Assembly: GCF_932526225.1 (NCBI RefSeq)
Contig: NC_064044.1
Location: forward strand, 7,242,801-7,306,800
Origin: Nematostella vectensis
Taxonomy: Eukaryota > Cnidaria > Anthozoa > Actiniaria > Edwardsiidae
Reading direction: 5' to 3'
Length of the DNA: 64,000 nt
Shown in pieces: positions 25,011 through 37,408 of this stretch. Below the pieces are notes generated by a model, which did not search any database, was not told the origin of the DNA, and worked only from the letters and a program-made list of their open reading frames with translations. Both the position numbers and the translations under genes were made by a program. The number at the start of each line of letters is the position of its first letter. The first letter of the stretch is position 1.

Positions 25011-25539
25011 CTTGGAATGTGAGAGCTGACAGACAAAGTTGACACAGAGTGACATGTTTTTCATCTCGTTTCCCAGCAACCAGGGGGGTGTAGGATTACG
25101 GAATTGTCACACACTCTACTTCCGGTCATAGTGTCGTGCCCAAAAGAGGAAATTCAAGTTCAGATTATCTGGATAACCTGAAGCACTGTGCACGATCTAC
25201 AGCTTGGGAATTAGGTTGGGTGGAACCATAGATCTAGCAAGGGATAGGCGCAGTTTGAAGGTTTCAGTCTCAAGAAATTTTACTGATGTTGGAGGGGGTG
25301 GTGAACCATGGCTCAATTGTCACTATCACGAACGTTGATGCGATTAGCGCGGGAGGGTCTTAAATGTAAAATCTTAGTTTCGTACGGGTCTTCATCTTCA
25401 ATGGCTACGCGGCACGCTCTTGTAACATGACGCAGTTTCCGAGTGAATAATTGCCGAGAATACCACACGAAACCATCATGTATACAGGCTAGCTCACGTC
25501 TGACCCCATGACTTTCCTTCCGCAACGGTTAGCATTATA

Positions 25540-25720
25540 ATGCCTAGTGCACACTAGCGACATTAACGACATTACAACATAAGCGCGCACTCTTTTAAGC
25601 CCGATATAACGACGTGGACATAATGACATAAAAGAAAAAAAAAACATTTTTTTTCTCTTATTTCTTTATGTTCATGTAGTTATGTTGGGCTTATGTCAAA
25701 ATGTCGAACCATTCACACTT
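25540..25720. repeat. Imperfect inverted repeat, possible MITE remnant
   Basis: TTTAAGCCCGATATAACGAC on the left pairs with GTAGTTATGTTGGGCTTATG on the right, around an A-rich/T-rich centre. Arms are about 45 bp and diverged. No clear target duplication was found. Confidence 0.45.
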
Positions 25721-26623
25721 TAACATATAGGCCTTGTCGAACAGAAGACACGAAATATTATAGCTTATCTTTTTATATTGCGGGTGGAGTAAAAAAAGGC
25801 TAGATGTTCAACCCCTATGACTGAGATAAGCATGCTGACCGGGCCGGGCCGATAAAAATGCGCGCCAAACCGGAATTTCCGTTCAGTCAAGAGAGTTAGC
25901 AATTTTCCGTGCCAATCCCGCTTATAATGCCAAAAAAGTCCCTAGATCAATGAATTAAATTTTTCTTATCAGTTCAGTTGTTTATATGAAGAATTCAAAT
26001 AGCAATAATTGCGGTTTTGTTTTTCATAGAGGGAAAATATTAACTCCTTGATGCCTCTCTTGTTATCAGTTATCATAACCAAGTCTCGGTTTCCAACGCA
26101 ATTTCGATATGAATGACACTCGATTAGGGTGAGAAGCGAAATCTTATCATCTCTCTCCTCATGCCTCCTTCCCCATGGCCATGTTGTGAGCAAAAGCGTA
26201 TAGAACTAATATCATTTTGATGAAGCTGTAGGAGAGAGGAAGGGGAAATCAGTCATTGAATAAACTTTGATTTGAGTGCGATCCCTTAGTCTTAGTCATT
26301 TCTTTATTTCGCTGTTCATTAACACAACGTTCGACGTTCAACGTTTTTGCTGGATAGCTTCCGTTAGACCCATGCTCGGTAGCCACGGTCAGTGCCCTAT
26401 CCACAATTCTATAATGTTTTATGATTATTCTATATATCTAGCGATTGTATGGTATTTCCGTATTCTGTATGTAGCCTTAAGATGCGTCTCAGCACGTGCA
26501 CAAAAAAATATTTTTATTAAAAAAGTGCGCGTTAAACATAAATAATCCAGGGAACCCATTTGTGGTTATTTTTCCTCTAAAAAGTTTACTCTTTGAAATT
26601 TACATTAACAGCTAGACAGAAGT

Positions 26624-26716
26624 TTCCCTGATAGTAGAGGCCTCTTTTCTCTGTATTTCGCTGTGCTGGCGTGCCCAGCGAAATACAGACAAAAGAGGCC
26701 TCTGCTAGCAGGGAAA
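26624..26716. mobile_element. Palindromic MITE, 8-bp target duplication (hAT-like)
   Basis: The element is almost entirely two inverted arms carrying TAGAGGCCTCTTTTCTCTG and CAGACAAAAGAGGCCTCTG. ACAGAAGT flanks it exactly on both sides (26616-26623 and 26717-26724). An 8-bp duplication with short TIRs fits a hAT-type MITE. Confidence 0.75.
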
Positions 26717-27432
26717 ACAGAAGTCAAACCAAATGACATAGTTGTTTAAATAAAATCTGTCTTGGCGCGTCCACTTCGTATTCTTATTGAGTTAATAGTA
26801 ATAGTCACGCGGACGACCACAAAGCCGTTATATACGACCTGTAGCTGCAGGGGAGGGGTGGTGTCTACACAGAGAGCGGAAGTCACATTGGCGGCAAATG
26901 GCGGGAAAATGACGAAAATGCGGAGCAGAAGGGCACAGGAATAAAACACACCTATAGATAATTTTGAGTGCGTGGTATAACCACTCTAACACAGACTGCA
27001 ATTGAAAAACAAAAAAATCTTTAGGAAGGTAGTAAGCGTAAGTACGAAATATCGGGATGGATAAAAAAAATTGCTGCTCATATTTGTAATATAAATCCTG
27101 ACCAAAGCGTCTTATCTATAGAACTCTCTCAAATTCAAAATCGATCAATGTGTCTAATTTTGGCTTAAAGTTCTTCAACGGGTTAAAATATAGCCAAGTG
27201 TTACGAAAAATAGTTCGAGCTCCATGGGGGGAATGCAAATTTCTCCTATACTCCCGCTACGAACCTCGGGGGTTTAAACGAGAGAGCGCGAAAAATGGAG
27301 CGAGCGCAAAAAAGGATAGGGTCCGAGGGTAGGAAGTCCTTCTCCAGGAGGAGCGTCACGGTAACTCGCAAGACGAGAAGCCTATGTACATTTTAAGGCT
27401 GAATATGTTCTAAACGATGTTAAAAATGTTTC

Positions 27433-27501
27433 CTCCCTACTAGCAGAGACCTCTTTTCTCTGTATTTCGCTGAGATATAGAGGCCTCTGCTAGCAAGAAA
27501 A
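27433..27501. mobile_element. Second copy of the palindromic MITE, internally shortened
   Basis: It shares CCTCTTTTCTCTGTATTTCG and the outer arms with the copy at 26624. It is flanked by AATGTTTC on both sides (27425-27432 and 27502-27509), again 8 bp. One internal arm is truncated, leaving 69 bp. Confidence 0.75.
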
Positions 27502-27929
27502 AATGTTTCTTAACGATGTCTTAAATTTTAGTGTATATAAGAATATAATACCCAATGAATTATTAGGAAGAGAATAACACCAATGATCAATGGCAAAAAT
27601 AAGGTTGTTACTATGAGCACAATTTGATTCTGCATTTTAGAACAAATCAGGACGAAAAAGAAAAAAATTGGTGAAACCTCAGGCTGGACGTTCTTATGAG
27701 AAAGGTTCTTATAAAAAAAAGAGTGTATCCCACGTACAAGAACAGAAATTACTGAAATTTCTTCCGCAATCCTTATCGACAAATATGGCAAAAACATCTC
27801 TCGAACTTTGCGTTGATCTTTGAGACGCACACGTGAAAATAACAAAGAAAACTTGACCTTGGACGTTAGACTTGGCTCGAATCCTATGTTATTCGATTCT
27901 ATGAAGTGTTTATCCATCGTATCCCTTAA

Positions 27930-28040
27930 ATAGCCCGTATTTGTTTGTGTTTTGTAAGCTCGCTGAAAGGCTTTGCGAACAAAGGTTCATTGAATAACAG
28001 AATCCCATTGGTCGCGGAATACTATTCCGAAATCCTATCA
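27930..28040. repeat. Upstream edge of the gene 1 duplication unit
   Basis: Sequence around GGCTTTGCGAACAAAGGTTC matches the outer ends of the other two units near 46.2 and 55.6 kb. With a related block at about 26547-26585, it indicates that unit 1 once extended to here and was later expanded by insertions. Confidence 0.6.
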
Positions 28041-28267
28041 TACATCGACATACACCCCAGTCGCAGGGGCTCTTGCTTATTGGGTTTCCTGTGGTTGGGT
28101 TTCCTGTGTATGGTAAGAGTTGTGACGTCACACCAGGGGCTCATAAGTAGGGGCAATCATCTGTATTGCACTTCATAACTGTCGACTTCATATAACAATG
28201 CTTTGTCTTTATTTTCTTCGCTCAAATACAGCTTTTTAAATCAAATAACAAAAAAAAAAACTAACGT

Positions 28268-29380
28268 GTGGGGCCCCTGTGTTCCGGGCCCCTTAACTCT
28301 TCACGTTCCACTCCATATCCCGTCTTTTTGCTTCGCACCTTGTGTGTCGAACAAGAAGGCTCTAAATTTGGACGGAAAAGACGAAAATCCTCCACTCAAA
28401 CAGGTAATATTCAATCGGAAGCCGCGTCGACACTTTCCTCTTCAATTTTACAAGCAGATTTTGTAGAATTGCTGAAAGATTCGCTTCTCCCGTCACTGGT
28501 AGACACGGTTAAAAGGAGTCTCATTGACGATGCCAATCGGCAAAACTCTGCCACCGGTCAAGCCCCCAGTTAAAAAAAAGGCGAAACTATCTTACCCAGT
28601 ACAGCCACTGGGTCACCAAATGGCGATATTTTACCCAGACAAGCCACTGGGCCACAAAAGGCATGCAAGGTGGTCCAACGCCAGCCAAAAGGCCTCGGCT
28701 GACCGAAAACATTAACAGTCCCGCAGTCTCACATCGGAGACGAGGGCGAGATAAACGATGCTCAAAGCCAACATGAGCTTGACTGGGAGGATGATCTCTG
28801 CGAACCATCAGCTCAGCGTTGGCAAGCTTCTGAGGAACTTGCTTCACTTCTGAATGTCTGCTTTGCTAAGCAACTTTCAGGCTTTGACAAGCGTCAATTG
28901 ACACGGAGTTGTCCACGACCAGATGTCGACTGTGTGTACACACCACAGCCCGACAGATTCCTCCCAGATCTCGTGCCGAAATACAAGCAGGAGGATAAGA
29001 CCCTGCGTAAAACTCAAGATTTACTGCTGGATGTGTCAGGGCCAATCTCAGCAGCCTATGAACATATCTGCCAAGCAAAGGACAATGGCTCAGGAAGCTA
29101 ATTTGTCTGAAGTACTAAGCCTCCTCACAAAGTCCCTGCAGTTACTGGGTAATGTCAACAACCACTTGTCTGCCAAGCGTAGGACACAGGTGTTGTCCAA
29201 GATTGGGCCAAAGTATACTTCTCTATCCAATAAAACGGAAAAATAATGGCAAAGAGCTATTTGCCCAAGAGTTTGAGCAACGCCTTAAGCAGCGTGCAGA
29301 AACAGCAAAGGCCATTTCCTCAGCTTCATTTGTCCCTAGAGAAAAGCCCTTTTTTCGGAAAGGTGCCTCCTCGTCAGAAA
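28268..29380 (+). pseudogene. DIRS Gag-like ORF remnant
   Basis: Fragments of the Gag-like protein are spread over three frames: DLVPKYKQEDKTLRKTQDLL then DVSGPIS (about 28940-29050), LSEVLSLLTKSLQLLGNVNN (about 29103-29162), and ELFAQEFEQRLKQRAETAKA (about 29257-29316). Frame changes fall near 29090 and 29240. The pattern of helical segments followed by an Arg/Gly-rich end matches DIRS-group Gag proteins from family knowledge. Confidence 0.6.
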
Positions 29381-29381
29381 C

Positions 29382-31101
29382 ATGGCAGCGGGGGAGGCAC
29401 AGCATACGGCCAGTACAGCACCAGAGGTCGGGGTCAGTTCAGATCAATCAGACCAATCAGGGGAAGGGGCAGAGGATTTATGCCCAGCTCAACCCAGTCA
29501 ACACCCCAACAATAAACAGTCAAGGAATGTTTATCACACCTCCCCAGGAAACCAAGTCATAGGGGGGCGAACAGCTCACTTTTATTCAAATTGGCTAGAA
29601 GTAACAAACGACCCATGGGTCCTAGAGTCTATCTCGGGCCATAAATTAGAGTTTGTACAGGAGCCATACCAGCTTACGGTACCAGTCATGCATCTCACAC
29701 CCCAGAAAATAGAGATAATAGATTCAGAGGTTATTGCCCTAGACAAAAAAGGGGCAATTATCAGGGTTCTCAGCCACAGTTACCCTTTCGAAAACCAGTT
29801 CGTAAGCCCCTTATTCACTGTACCCAAAAAAGGAGGGGGTTTCAGACCTGTGATAAACCTCAAGGGTCTCAATCATTTCCTAGAATACCAACATTTCAAG
29901 ATGGAAGGGGTGACAATGTTAAAAGATCCCCTGCGAAAGATGCGATCTTTTGACCGACAAGATCAGAGGCATAAAACGGGAATGCCAAAATATGCTAGAA
30001 AATCCAAGGGTGTCAGTTCGGGATTTGTCTTGTTTGTTTCTGGGAAAATTGTCGGCATCCATTCAGGCAGTTTTCCCAGCCCCCCTGCACTACCAGTTCT
30101 TGCAGAAAGCGAAACACTTAATAGCTCTAAAGAAAAGTTTGGATTACGAGACCATGTTGACCCTAGACCATGCAGCTCAAGAGGAGCTGACATGGTGGAG
30201 GGACCATTTGGCAGCCTGGAACGGAAAGTCCCTGTTAAAACGTCAAAACGATCTTGTCATAGCGTCAACCTTGGGATGGGGGGCCTCCTGCAATGGCGTC
30301 CGAACAGGGGGTCTGTGGTCAAACCAAGAACGTTTCCACCACATCAACTGCTTAGAATTGATAGCAGGAGGGTTTGCAATAAAATCCTTCTGCAAGGACA
30401 AGACATCTGTCCGAATAAAACTGCTAATGGACAATACCACAGCCATTGCATACATAAACAAGATGGGGGGACACTCCCCTGTCCTGGCCAGTCTAGTTTA
30501 CGCCATATGGCAGTGGTGTCTCGAAAGACAAATCAGTATAAGTGCTCAACACATTCCAGGCGCTCACAATGTGGCCGCAGACACAGAGTCCAGGGTAGAC
30601 AGGGACTCTTCCGATTGGAAACTAGACCCAGAAATCTTTTCACTCCTAAACTTGTTATGGGGACCGCTTCAGGTCGACCTCTTTGCAACCCGTCTCATGA
30701 ACCAACTCCCAAGGTTTGTGAGCTGGAGACCAGACCCAGAGGCGGAAGCAACGGATGCCTTCACTCTGGACTGGTCCCAGATGAGGAGTTATGCATTCCC
30801 ACTATTCAATCTAGTAGGTCGGTGCCTGGCACAAGTATTGGAACAGAGAGTCCAGTGTCTGTGCTTGCTGACACCAGTATGGGAAACCCAGCCGTGGTAT
30901 CCCATGCTATTAGAACTCAGCATAGACTTCCCTCGCCTGCTCCCAGTCAACCCACAACTGCTGTACAGGGAGGGGAACCCACATCCCCTTCCTCGCCTTC
31001 AACTAGCAGGCTGGCTTGTCTCAGGGAACGATATGCTTCGAGCGGGGTTTCAGGCTAGGCTCAACAGTTGCTCTTGTCCGCCTGGCGCAGCCAAACCTTA
31101 A
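29382..31101 (+). pseudogene. DIRS reverse transcriptase/RNase H, RT catalytic core deleted
   Basis: The first frame (to about 29940) holds the RT N-terminal motifs VSPLFTVPKKGGGFRPVINL and LNHFLEYQHFKMEG. The second frame (from about 29950) begins after the RT core, with CQNMLENPRVSVRDLSCLFL, then the RNase H-like region INCLELIAGGF and LLMDNTTAIAYINKMGG. The palm segment with the YxDD motif is absent: an internal deletion near 29940, roughly 150 codons compared with the family, also shifted the frame. The product could not be an active reverse transcriptase. Confidence 0.8.
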
Positions 31102-31987
31102 AATCCTTCGCCTGGCGCAAATGGGATAGCTGGTGTGTTAAACAACAAATTAATCCCCTTTCTGCCTCTATCCAAGACATTGTGAATTTTTTAGCTGCAC
31201 AATATGACAATGGAAGAGAGTATCGCACCATTAACGTTTATATATCAGCTATTTCAGGGATCCTTCCTAAGGTGGATGGCCTATGTGTTGGCCAACACCC
31301 CTTAGTGTGCCAAGTGATGAAAGGTATATTTCAAAGGAAACCACCCCTTCCGAGATATACCGCATCCTGGGACGTCTATCAGGCACACATGTATGTAAAA
31401 TCGTTAGGACACAATGCATCATTGTCCCTTAAACAACTGTCTGTTAAGCTAGTATTACTGCTAGCTCTCACCTCTGCAGAGCGTGGATCAGAATTAGTAG
31501 CACATGATCTCCGATTCAGGAAACATCATCCGGAACGAGTCTCCTTTAACCTCCCCGAACTTACTAAGTCAGTTCGTGAGGGTAACAGTTTAAAGGTCTC
31601 TTCACTGCAGTTTCTCACAGGATAAGCTCTTTTGCCCCTGTGAATGTCTAAGAGACTATGAGCATCGAACAACTGAGCTCAGACCAGTTGACCCCGCTCT
31701 ACCCCAACAAGCTGTTTTTAGCCAACATTAGACCTCACAAACCGGTGACCTCTGCAACCCTAGCCCACTGGTTGAAAGGCATCCTTTCCGATGCTGGTAT
31801 CGACTCAAACACATTTAAGGCTCACTCTACAAGAGGCGCTGCTTCATCTACGGCAGCCAGAGCAGGCCTGTCTGTTACCGACATTATAAAAATGGCTGAC
31901 TGGTCCACCGATACTATGTTTCGTAAGTTTTATTACAAGCCGGTACACAATGCGTCATTTGGCAGGGCCGTGCTTAGCCAAGTTTAG
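31068..31987 (+). pseudogene. DIRS tyrosine recombinase, frameshifted
   Basis: The recombinase starts in one frame (31068-31625) and finishes in another (31658-31987). A middle part in a third frame around 31625-31700 reads LFCPCECLRDYEHRTTELRP. The catalytic set remains recognisable: Arg in SAERGSELVAHDLRF, the HxxR box in AHSTRGAASS, and the nucleophile tyrosine in MFRKFYYKPV. In an active element this enzyme would integrate a circular DNA intermediate. Two frame breaks inactivate this copy. Confidence 0.8.
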
Positions 31988-32140
31988 GCTTTGAACAAGC
32001 ATTGTTATATGAAGTCGACAGTTATGAAGTGCAATTCCGCTCATCAAAAAGACGAGATATGGAGTGGACCGTGAAAAGTTAAGGGGCCCGGAACACAGGG
32101 GCCCCACACGTTAGTTTTTTCTTGTTATTTTTATTTAAAA

Positions 32141-34129
32141 ATCATGATAAGATTTAAAATCATTGCAAAAAAGGCCAGGAGTGTATAAAAGCATGCATAT
32201 CTGTCATCCTGGCTTTTAATAAGACTTGCCATCATTATAGTAATGGCCCTTGTAAAACTTTCAAAAAAAATTATTGATGGAAAGATGATTCTGTCACTCA
32301 AACAGTTTCAGGCTCTTGAAATATTGTGGATCACTTGGGGAAATGGACTCCTTGTCCATTGACCACCTGGTGCTGGACCCCTTTTCAAATTTCTCAGACT
32401 GACATAAGCTTTTTTTTTTGTATATAGACATTGGGTCTTCTATGGGTTGTGATCCTTGGTTTCCTTTAGTTTGCTGTTAATGGTTCTTTATCATTGTGCC
32501 AATTGTGTGATGATTATGGTGATAATTTCATCAGTCCATTCATTTCGTGTCAGTGGCAGGACTCTGGAGTCCATTTTTAGTGTCCTAAGATTTGGAAGTG
32601 GTGAAAGCATCTCATATGGCCAAGCCTGGTACACTAATCAACCTAAAGGATTTACAAAAAAAAATATTCAGAGGAAGTATGTAGAAATGTCATGATCAAT
32701 GTGGATGGGGCTAATAAAGTTACAATATAAATTGTACAATTTTTTTAGTGCACATGCCTAGAAAGTAATAGCTGCTCTAACATTCCATTTTGGTTTGAAT
32801 GGGTCAAATAACATTTGACCAAGAGCTCTGAAAAGCCCTCCCATAACAACATTAGGTTAACTTATTCATCTTATGTAGCAACCAACTCCCTTGAATTAGC
32901 TTCAAAATACCCAGTTTGTGGCTATTATTTCCTGGTTTGATAAGATGTTGAGAATCAAGGCAAATAAGTCAAAAGCTTGGACATATTTCATACTATATGA
33001 CTTTGATAACCAGGATTTACAAGCTTTGATTTGTTGGTGCCCTGCAGTCCGTGAAGAGAAAAATCTGGCCTTGCACCAAAAAAATGTCAGATTCTTAGAA
33101 GTTGTTAACACCATGCCAAAATGAATGTACGCAAAATGGGCCAAATAAGCCCAGAAAGAAAACCACTTGACAACTTCTATCCTGCTGGATCTTGTGAACT
33201 GTGTCGACAGTTAGAGACGAATACAGACTTTAAAAGAAAAAGGTTGACACCATTCAGAGGTGCTTTCTAATAAACTATATTTTGGCAGGCCAATACCTGC
33301 AGTTAATATTTAATAGTAAGAGTAGCATGTTTGCAGCTAATATGAACAACTTCAATAATAATTATGAAAAAAATGATAAATATAATATAGTTGTGTAAAC
33401 TAACTTATTTTACAGTAAACAAAAGTAAAAAAAAAAAGCTTTTTGACTGTTATTATTACAGGTAAATATCAGACTGTTTGAGTGGCAGCATAATCTTCCC
33501 CACAAGAGCTATTCTGAAAGTTTTAACAAGGACTTAAAGTGCATTACTATAATAGTGCCAAGTCTTACATTATATGCATGCTTTTATACCTTTCTTGCCT
33601 TTTTTGTAATGATTATAAAACGTATTATAGCTTCTGCTCAGCCAAGAGGTCACATTAGAAACGACAGTGGATAGTCACTATAATACACATGCTCTCTATC
33701 CTCTATTTTTTTTGGAAAGTCAAATTTGAACAAAGTATTCATAACAGATCATAAATAACAAGTATATATTTTTTAATTAAATAGAATAGAATTACAAAGA
33801 AGACACAAATATCCATATTGAGGTTGCCTTTTATGTTAGAATACTTTTACATGGTTCTTACAATTTCTTACCAGATCCGGACTTTGAGTCCAGGACACGT
33901 CATGGGTGTTGATACAAACGAGAGAGGCGCAGGACTGTGTATATCACTACTATCAAGACTAATCATTAAATGTGATATATCATGATTGTTCTTATATGTT
34001 TCTTGTATTTAAGGCCCTAAATATCATGATTTATCAAGAGCCTGATGGGGGTTGATATTTTGATATTCTCCAAAGGGTTTTTATCATATAAGCATTTGTG
34101 TATCATGATATTATCAGAATATTTAATAA
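32141..34129. other. AT-rich non-coding sequence
   Basis: No exon or element could be supported. Short overlapping open frames on both strands (32.9-33.1 kb) show no family resemblance. From about 33.95 kb, ATGATATATCA-like words announce the satellite that follows. Confidence 0.5.
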
Positions 34130-34975
34130 GGCACAATTTCTTCCAAGGCCCATGATATAGTGATATGTCATGATATTATCAGAATATTTAATGAGGTACA
34201 TTTTTCTCTAAGGCCATGATATAGTGATATATCATGATATTATCAGAATATTTAATGAGGCACAATTTCTTCCAAGGCCCATGATATAGTGATATATCAT
34301 GATATTATCAGAATATTTAATGTGGCACAATTTCTTCCAAGGCCAATGATATAGTGATATATCATGATATATCAGAATATTTAATGAGGTACATTTTTCT
34401 CTAAGGCCATGATATAGTGATATATCATGATATTATCAGAATATTTAATGAGGCACAATTTCTTCCAAGGCCCATGATATAGTGATATCATGATATTATC
34501 AGAATATTTAATGAGGCACAATTTCTTCCAAGGCCCATGATATAGTGATATATCATGATATTATCAGAATATTTAATGAGGCACAATTTCTTCCAAGGCC
34601 CATGATATAGTGATATATCATGATATTATCAGAATATTTAATGAGGCACAATTTCTTCCAAGGCCCATGATATAGTGATATACCATGATATTATCAAAAT
34701 ATTTAATGAGGCACAATTTCTTCTAAGGCCATGATATAGTTATATATCATGATATTATCAGAATATTTAATGAGGCACAATTTCTTCCAAGGCCCATGAT
34801 ATAGTAATATATCATGATATTATCAGAATATTTAATGAGGTGCATTTTCTTCCAAGTCCCATGATATAGTGGTATATCATGATATTATCAGAATATTTAA
34901 TGAGGCACAATTTCTTCTAAGGCCCATGATATAGTGATATTACATGATATTATCAGAATATTTAATGATAGTAAC
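34130..34975. repeat. Satellite A, unit of about 65 bp
   Basis: About 13 units, each with TGATATATCATGATATTATC, then AGAATATTTAATGAGGCAC and AATTTCTTCCAAGGCC. The repeated words are palindromic (TGATATATCA). Units differ by single substitutions and small indels. Confidence 0.9.
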
Positions 34976-35220
34976 ATTTATTTCTTATTTGAGTGTCAAG
35001 TATTAAAAAAACATAAGTAGAACGAAGCTAATAATATATATAAATGAAAACATTCTAAAATAAATATTACTATTATACAATTCTGACTGGTGATGAGTAG
35101 AACGAAGCTATGTATGTATAAGAAAAGCTATTTATTTTTAGGATAAACTGTTGAAATAAGTGTTCTTATTGAACTAAAGTATCATAACTGCCATGGTACG
35201 GACAAAAATTTTCCAAGATT

Positions 35221-35388
35221 CGAGGTGTCAACACTGAGTCGTGCGAACAGGGCTTTCGTCGTCTGAACAATTACTTCGAGGTCACTAGAAAAATGACCCA
35301 ATACAAGCGTAACATTTTATTTTGGTTTGTCAACAACAGCTTCAACAGAGATCTTGAGAAAGAGCTAAAAAGGAGAAAAATGATGTGA
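35221..35388 (+). pseudogene. C-terminal remnant of a transposase-like protein
   Basis: An open frame ending with TGA at 35386-35388 reads [20 protein letters not shown], then [18 protein letters not shown]. The CEQ-x-F-x-x-LN pattern followed by an aromatic helix resembles the C-terminal end of KDZ-type (Kyakuja/Dileera/Zisupton) transposase-like proteins common in cnidarians. Only about 55 codons remain, without an upstream part, so the family call is tentative. Confidence 0.4.
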
Positions 35389-35684
35389 ACCGTAAAGTTA
35401 AAAAAACACTACCAGGATGAAGCTTTTTATTATTATCCAATGCACACGAAAATTGTAATGTTCTGGGTCGAATGCTTTAAACGACGGCAATATTCGTAGA
35501 TCATACGCTTTATTATCCTACTCTTATCGCATATATACATAGCACTCCGGCTCCCGGTTATGTAATCCCTTACACGTGACTGGTCACGGTTCCTGACCAC
35601 TGCACAATCCTACAAAAATCGCCGTTATAAAAAGGATGCGTTTTCCAATTTATCACTTTTAGTCTGCCGTTTGTCACGTAAACA

Positions 35685-36035
35685 CAAAAAATGATATTAT
35701 CATGATACTATCAATCTTAGTGTGCCGTTGGTCAAGTAAAACAAAAAATGATATTATCATGATATATCATACTATCAATCTTAGTGTGTCGTCGATCAAG
35801 TAAAAGAAAAAATGATATTATCATGATATATCATAATATCAATCTTAGTGTGTCGTTGTTCAAGTAAAACAAAACATGATATTATCATGATATATCATAC
35901 TATCAATCCTAGTGTGTCGTTGGTCAAGTAAAACAAAAAAATGATATTATCATGATATATCATACTATCAATCTTAGTGTGCTGTTGGTCAAGTAAAACA
36001 AAAAATAATATTATCATGATATATCATTCGCTTAC
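35685..36035. repeat. Satellite B, unit of about 64 bp
   Basis: Five to six units containing TGATATTATCATGATATATC, then ATACTATCAATCTTAGTGTG and TCGTTGGTCAAGTAAAAC. It shares the palindromic words of satellite A but in the opposite order. Confidence 0.9.
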
Positions 36036-36400
36036 TGTTTATGTTATTTTGTTAAACATTGATAATAATAATAAAATGATATGATATTGATACCATGATA
36101 ACTTGCTATTTTGGAATATCACTTTATCCTGCTAATTTCTATTTATTGATAGTGATATTTAGATTTTTCAATCTACCTGCTTCTCTTATTAATGAGAATC
36201 ATGATAGTGATAATTTGAGATTTGAGATTCCTTTTTTGGGGGGGGGGGTGGGGATCAACTACCATGACAATCCAATTGATAATGACATCCTGCACCTTAG
36301 TGATACAAACACAGTTCCAGCTTTGAAGAGCTCGTTTAATAAAAATATTTAACAAAAACAAAACATAAACCTTGGTATGTTATTTCTTACACTATTGTTA

Positions 36401-36558
36401 GTCAGTCAGTCAGCCATCAGTCAGTCCGAGTCAGTCAGTCAGTCAGTCAGTCAGTCAGTCAGTCAGTCAGTCAGTCAGTCAGTCAGTCAGTCAGTCAGTC
36501 AGTCAGTCAGTCAGTCAGTCAGTCAGTCAGTCAGTCAGTCAGTTAGTTAGTTAGTTAG
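36401..36558. repeat. (TCAG)n microsatellite
   Basis: Near-perfect tetranucleotide repeat of about 155 bp, ending in a TTAG variant run. It is likely length-polymorphic. Confidence 0.95.
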
Positions 36559-37408
36559 CAGTATCAAAAACCTTATGAATGAAAATATCGCCTCTCAGCG
36601 AGATAATTTTGAGATCGATACAAATTTGAGAAATCGCAATGAAAACTAATTGTGGTGGCAGACAGTCCCTGGATGCTCCATGTGCAGGGCGAGTTGACAG
36701 GTAAGGCTCGATCGTGTTTCTTCAGGAAATATTTCAATGTGGCTAGGCCAGAGACCTTATTGAACTGAGTTAAGTTACATAAGATTCCATGGTTTGATAC
36801 GATACGTTTGATACGTTGTTGTTCTGCAAAGTGCCGGAGATAAAGTTAAGGTTGGGTTCAGAGTAAGAGTTCAGGGTACGAGTTCAGGGTACGGGTACGA
36901 TTACGATTTGCAAAGTGAAAAAATGTTGAACATTCCGTCATAGGCTGATAGGGGACTTGCGCTAAGAGATCACGTGACCTTTCTGGGTGGCAAATTTAAT
37001 CCAACACAATCACAGAAATGGCAGTGCTCGTCGCACCAGAGAACGATGAAAAATTGAAATCTTTAAATAAAATTAAACCCTTTCTGAAAAAAACACTTTT
37101 TTGGTAATTTTCCATTTATGTCAACTATATAGCAATTTTAGGTTCATTTCATAGTTTGAGGTATTAGCAATGAATATCCTTAGTTTGGTTTGTGTTCCAA
37201 TTATAGTTTCAGAGCTAGAGCTGTTACCGTAAGAGCATTAAAATCATGTATTTTGGGGGTGGCTTGGTTACCATAGCAACAGTAACTGCCAAAATTGGTA
37301 TCGAATGATTAGTCTCAATTAGGTTAATGATATGTGAAATAATAAAACTGCTAAGTCTTTCTAAGTCTTTTGCTTAAAATTTTTGTTGTCTTGGGTATCA
37401 TACCCCCT
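36559..37408. other. Non-coding spacer before unit 2
   Basis: No gene seen. At about 36955-37000 lies a partial copy of the TIR element found at 62107-62366 (AAGAGATCACGTGACCTTTC). A perfect X-box-like palindrome is at 37267-37280. Confidence 0.5.
37267..37280. promoter_or_regulatory. X-box-like motif (RFX site)
   Basis: GTTACCATAGCAAC matches the RFX X-box consensus (GTNRCC, 2-nt spacer, RGYAAC) in both halves. There is no gene start close by, so function is unproven. Confidence 0.35.

Larger units (their letters stand above)
28165..32140 (+). mobile_element. DIRS-type retrotransposon, degenerate
   Basis: Inverted repeats lie at about 28232-28330 and 32045-32140 and share GGGGCCCCTGTGTTCCGGGC and its complement. 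A 37-bp segment outside the left repeat (28165-28201) is complemented internally at 31999-32035, next to the right repeat. This is the internal complementary region expected of DIRS elements. Coding content runs Gag-like, reverse transcriptase/RNase H, tyrosine recombinase, in that order. No target duplication is expected and none was seen. At about 4.0 kb it is shorter than usual for the group, in line with its internal deletion. Confidence 0.85.

Noticed and set aside
29382-31058. Single 558-codon protein in one frame across the DIRS element
   Set aside because: Only its first third is real reverse transcriptase. After about 29940 the true coding frame changes, and the remaining residues are an out-of-frame shadow.
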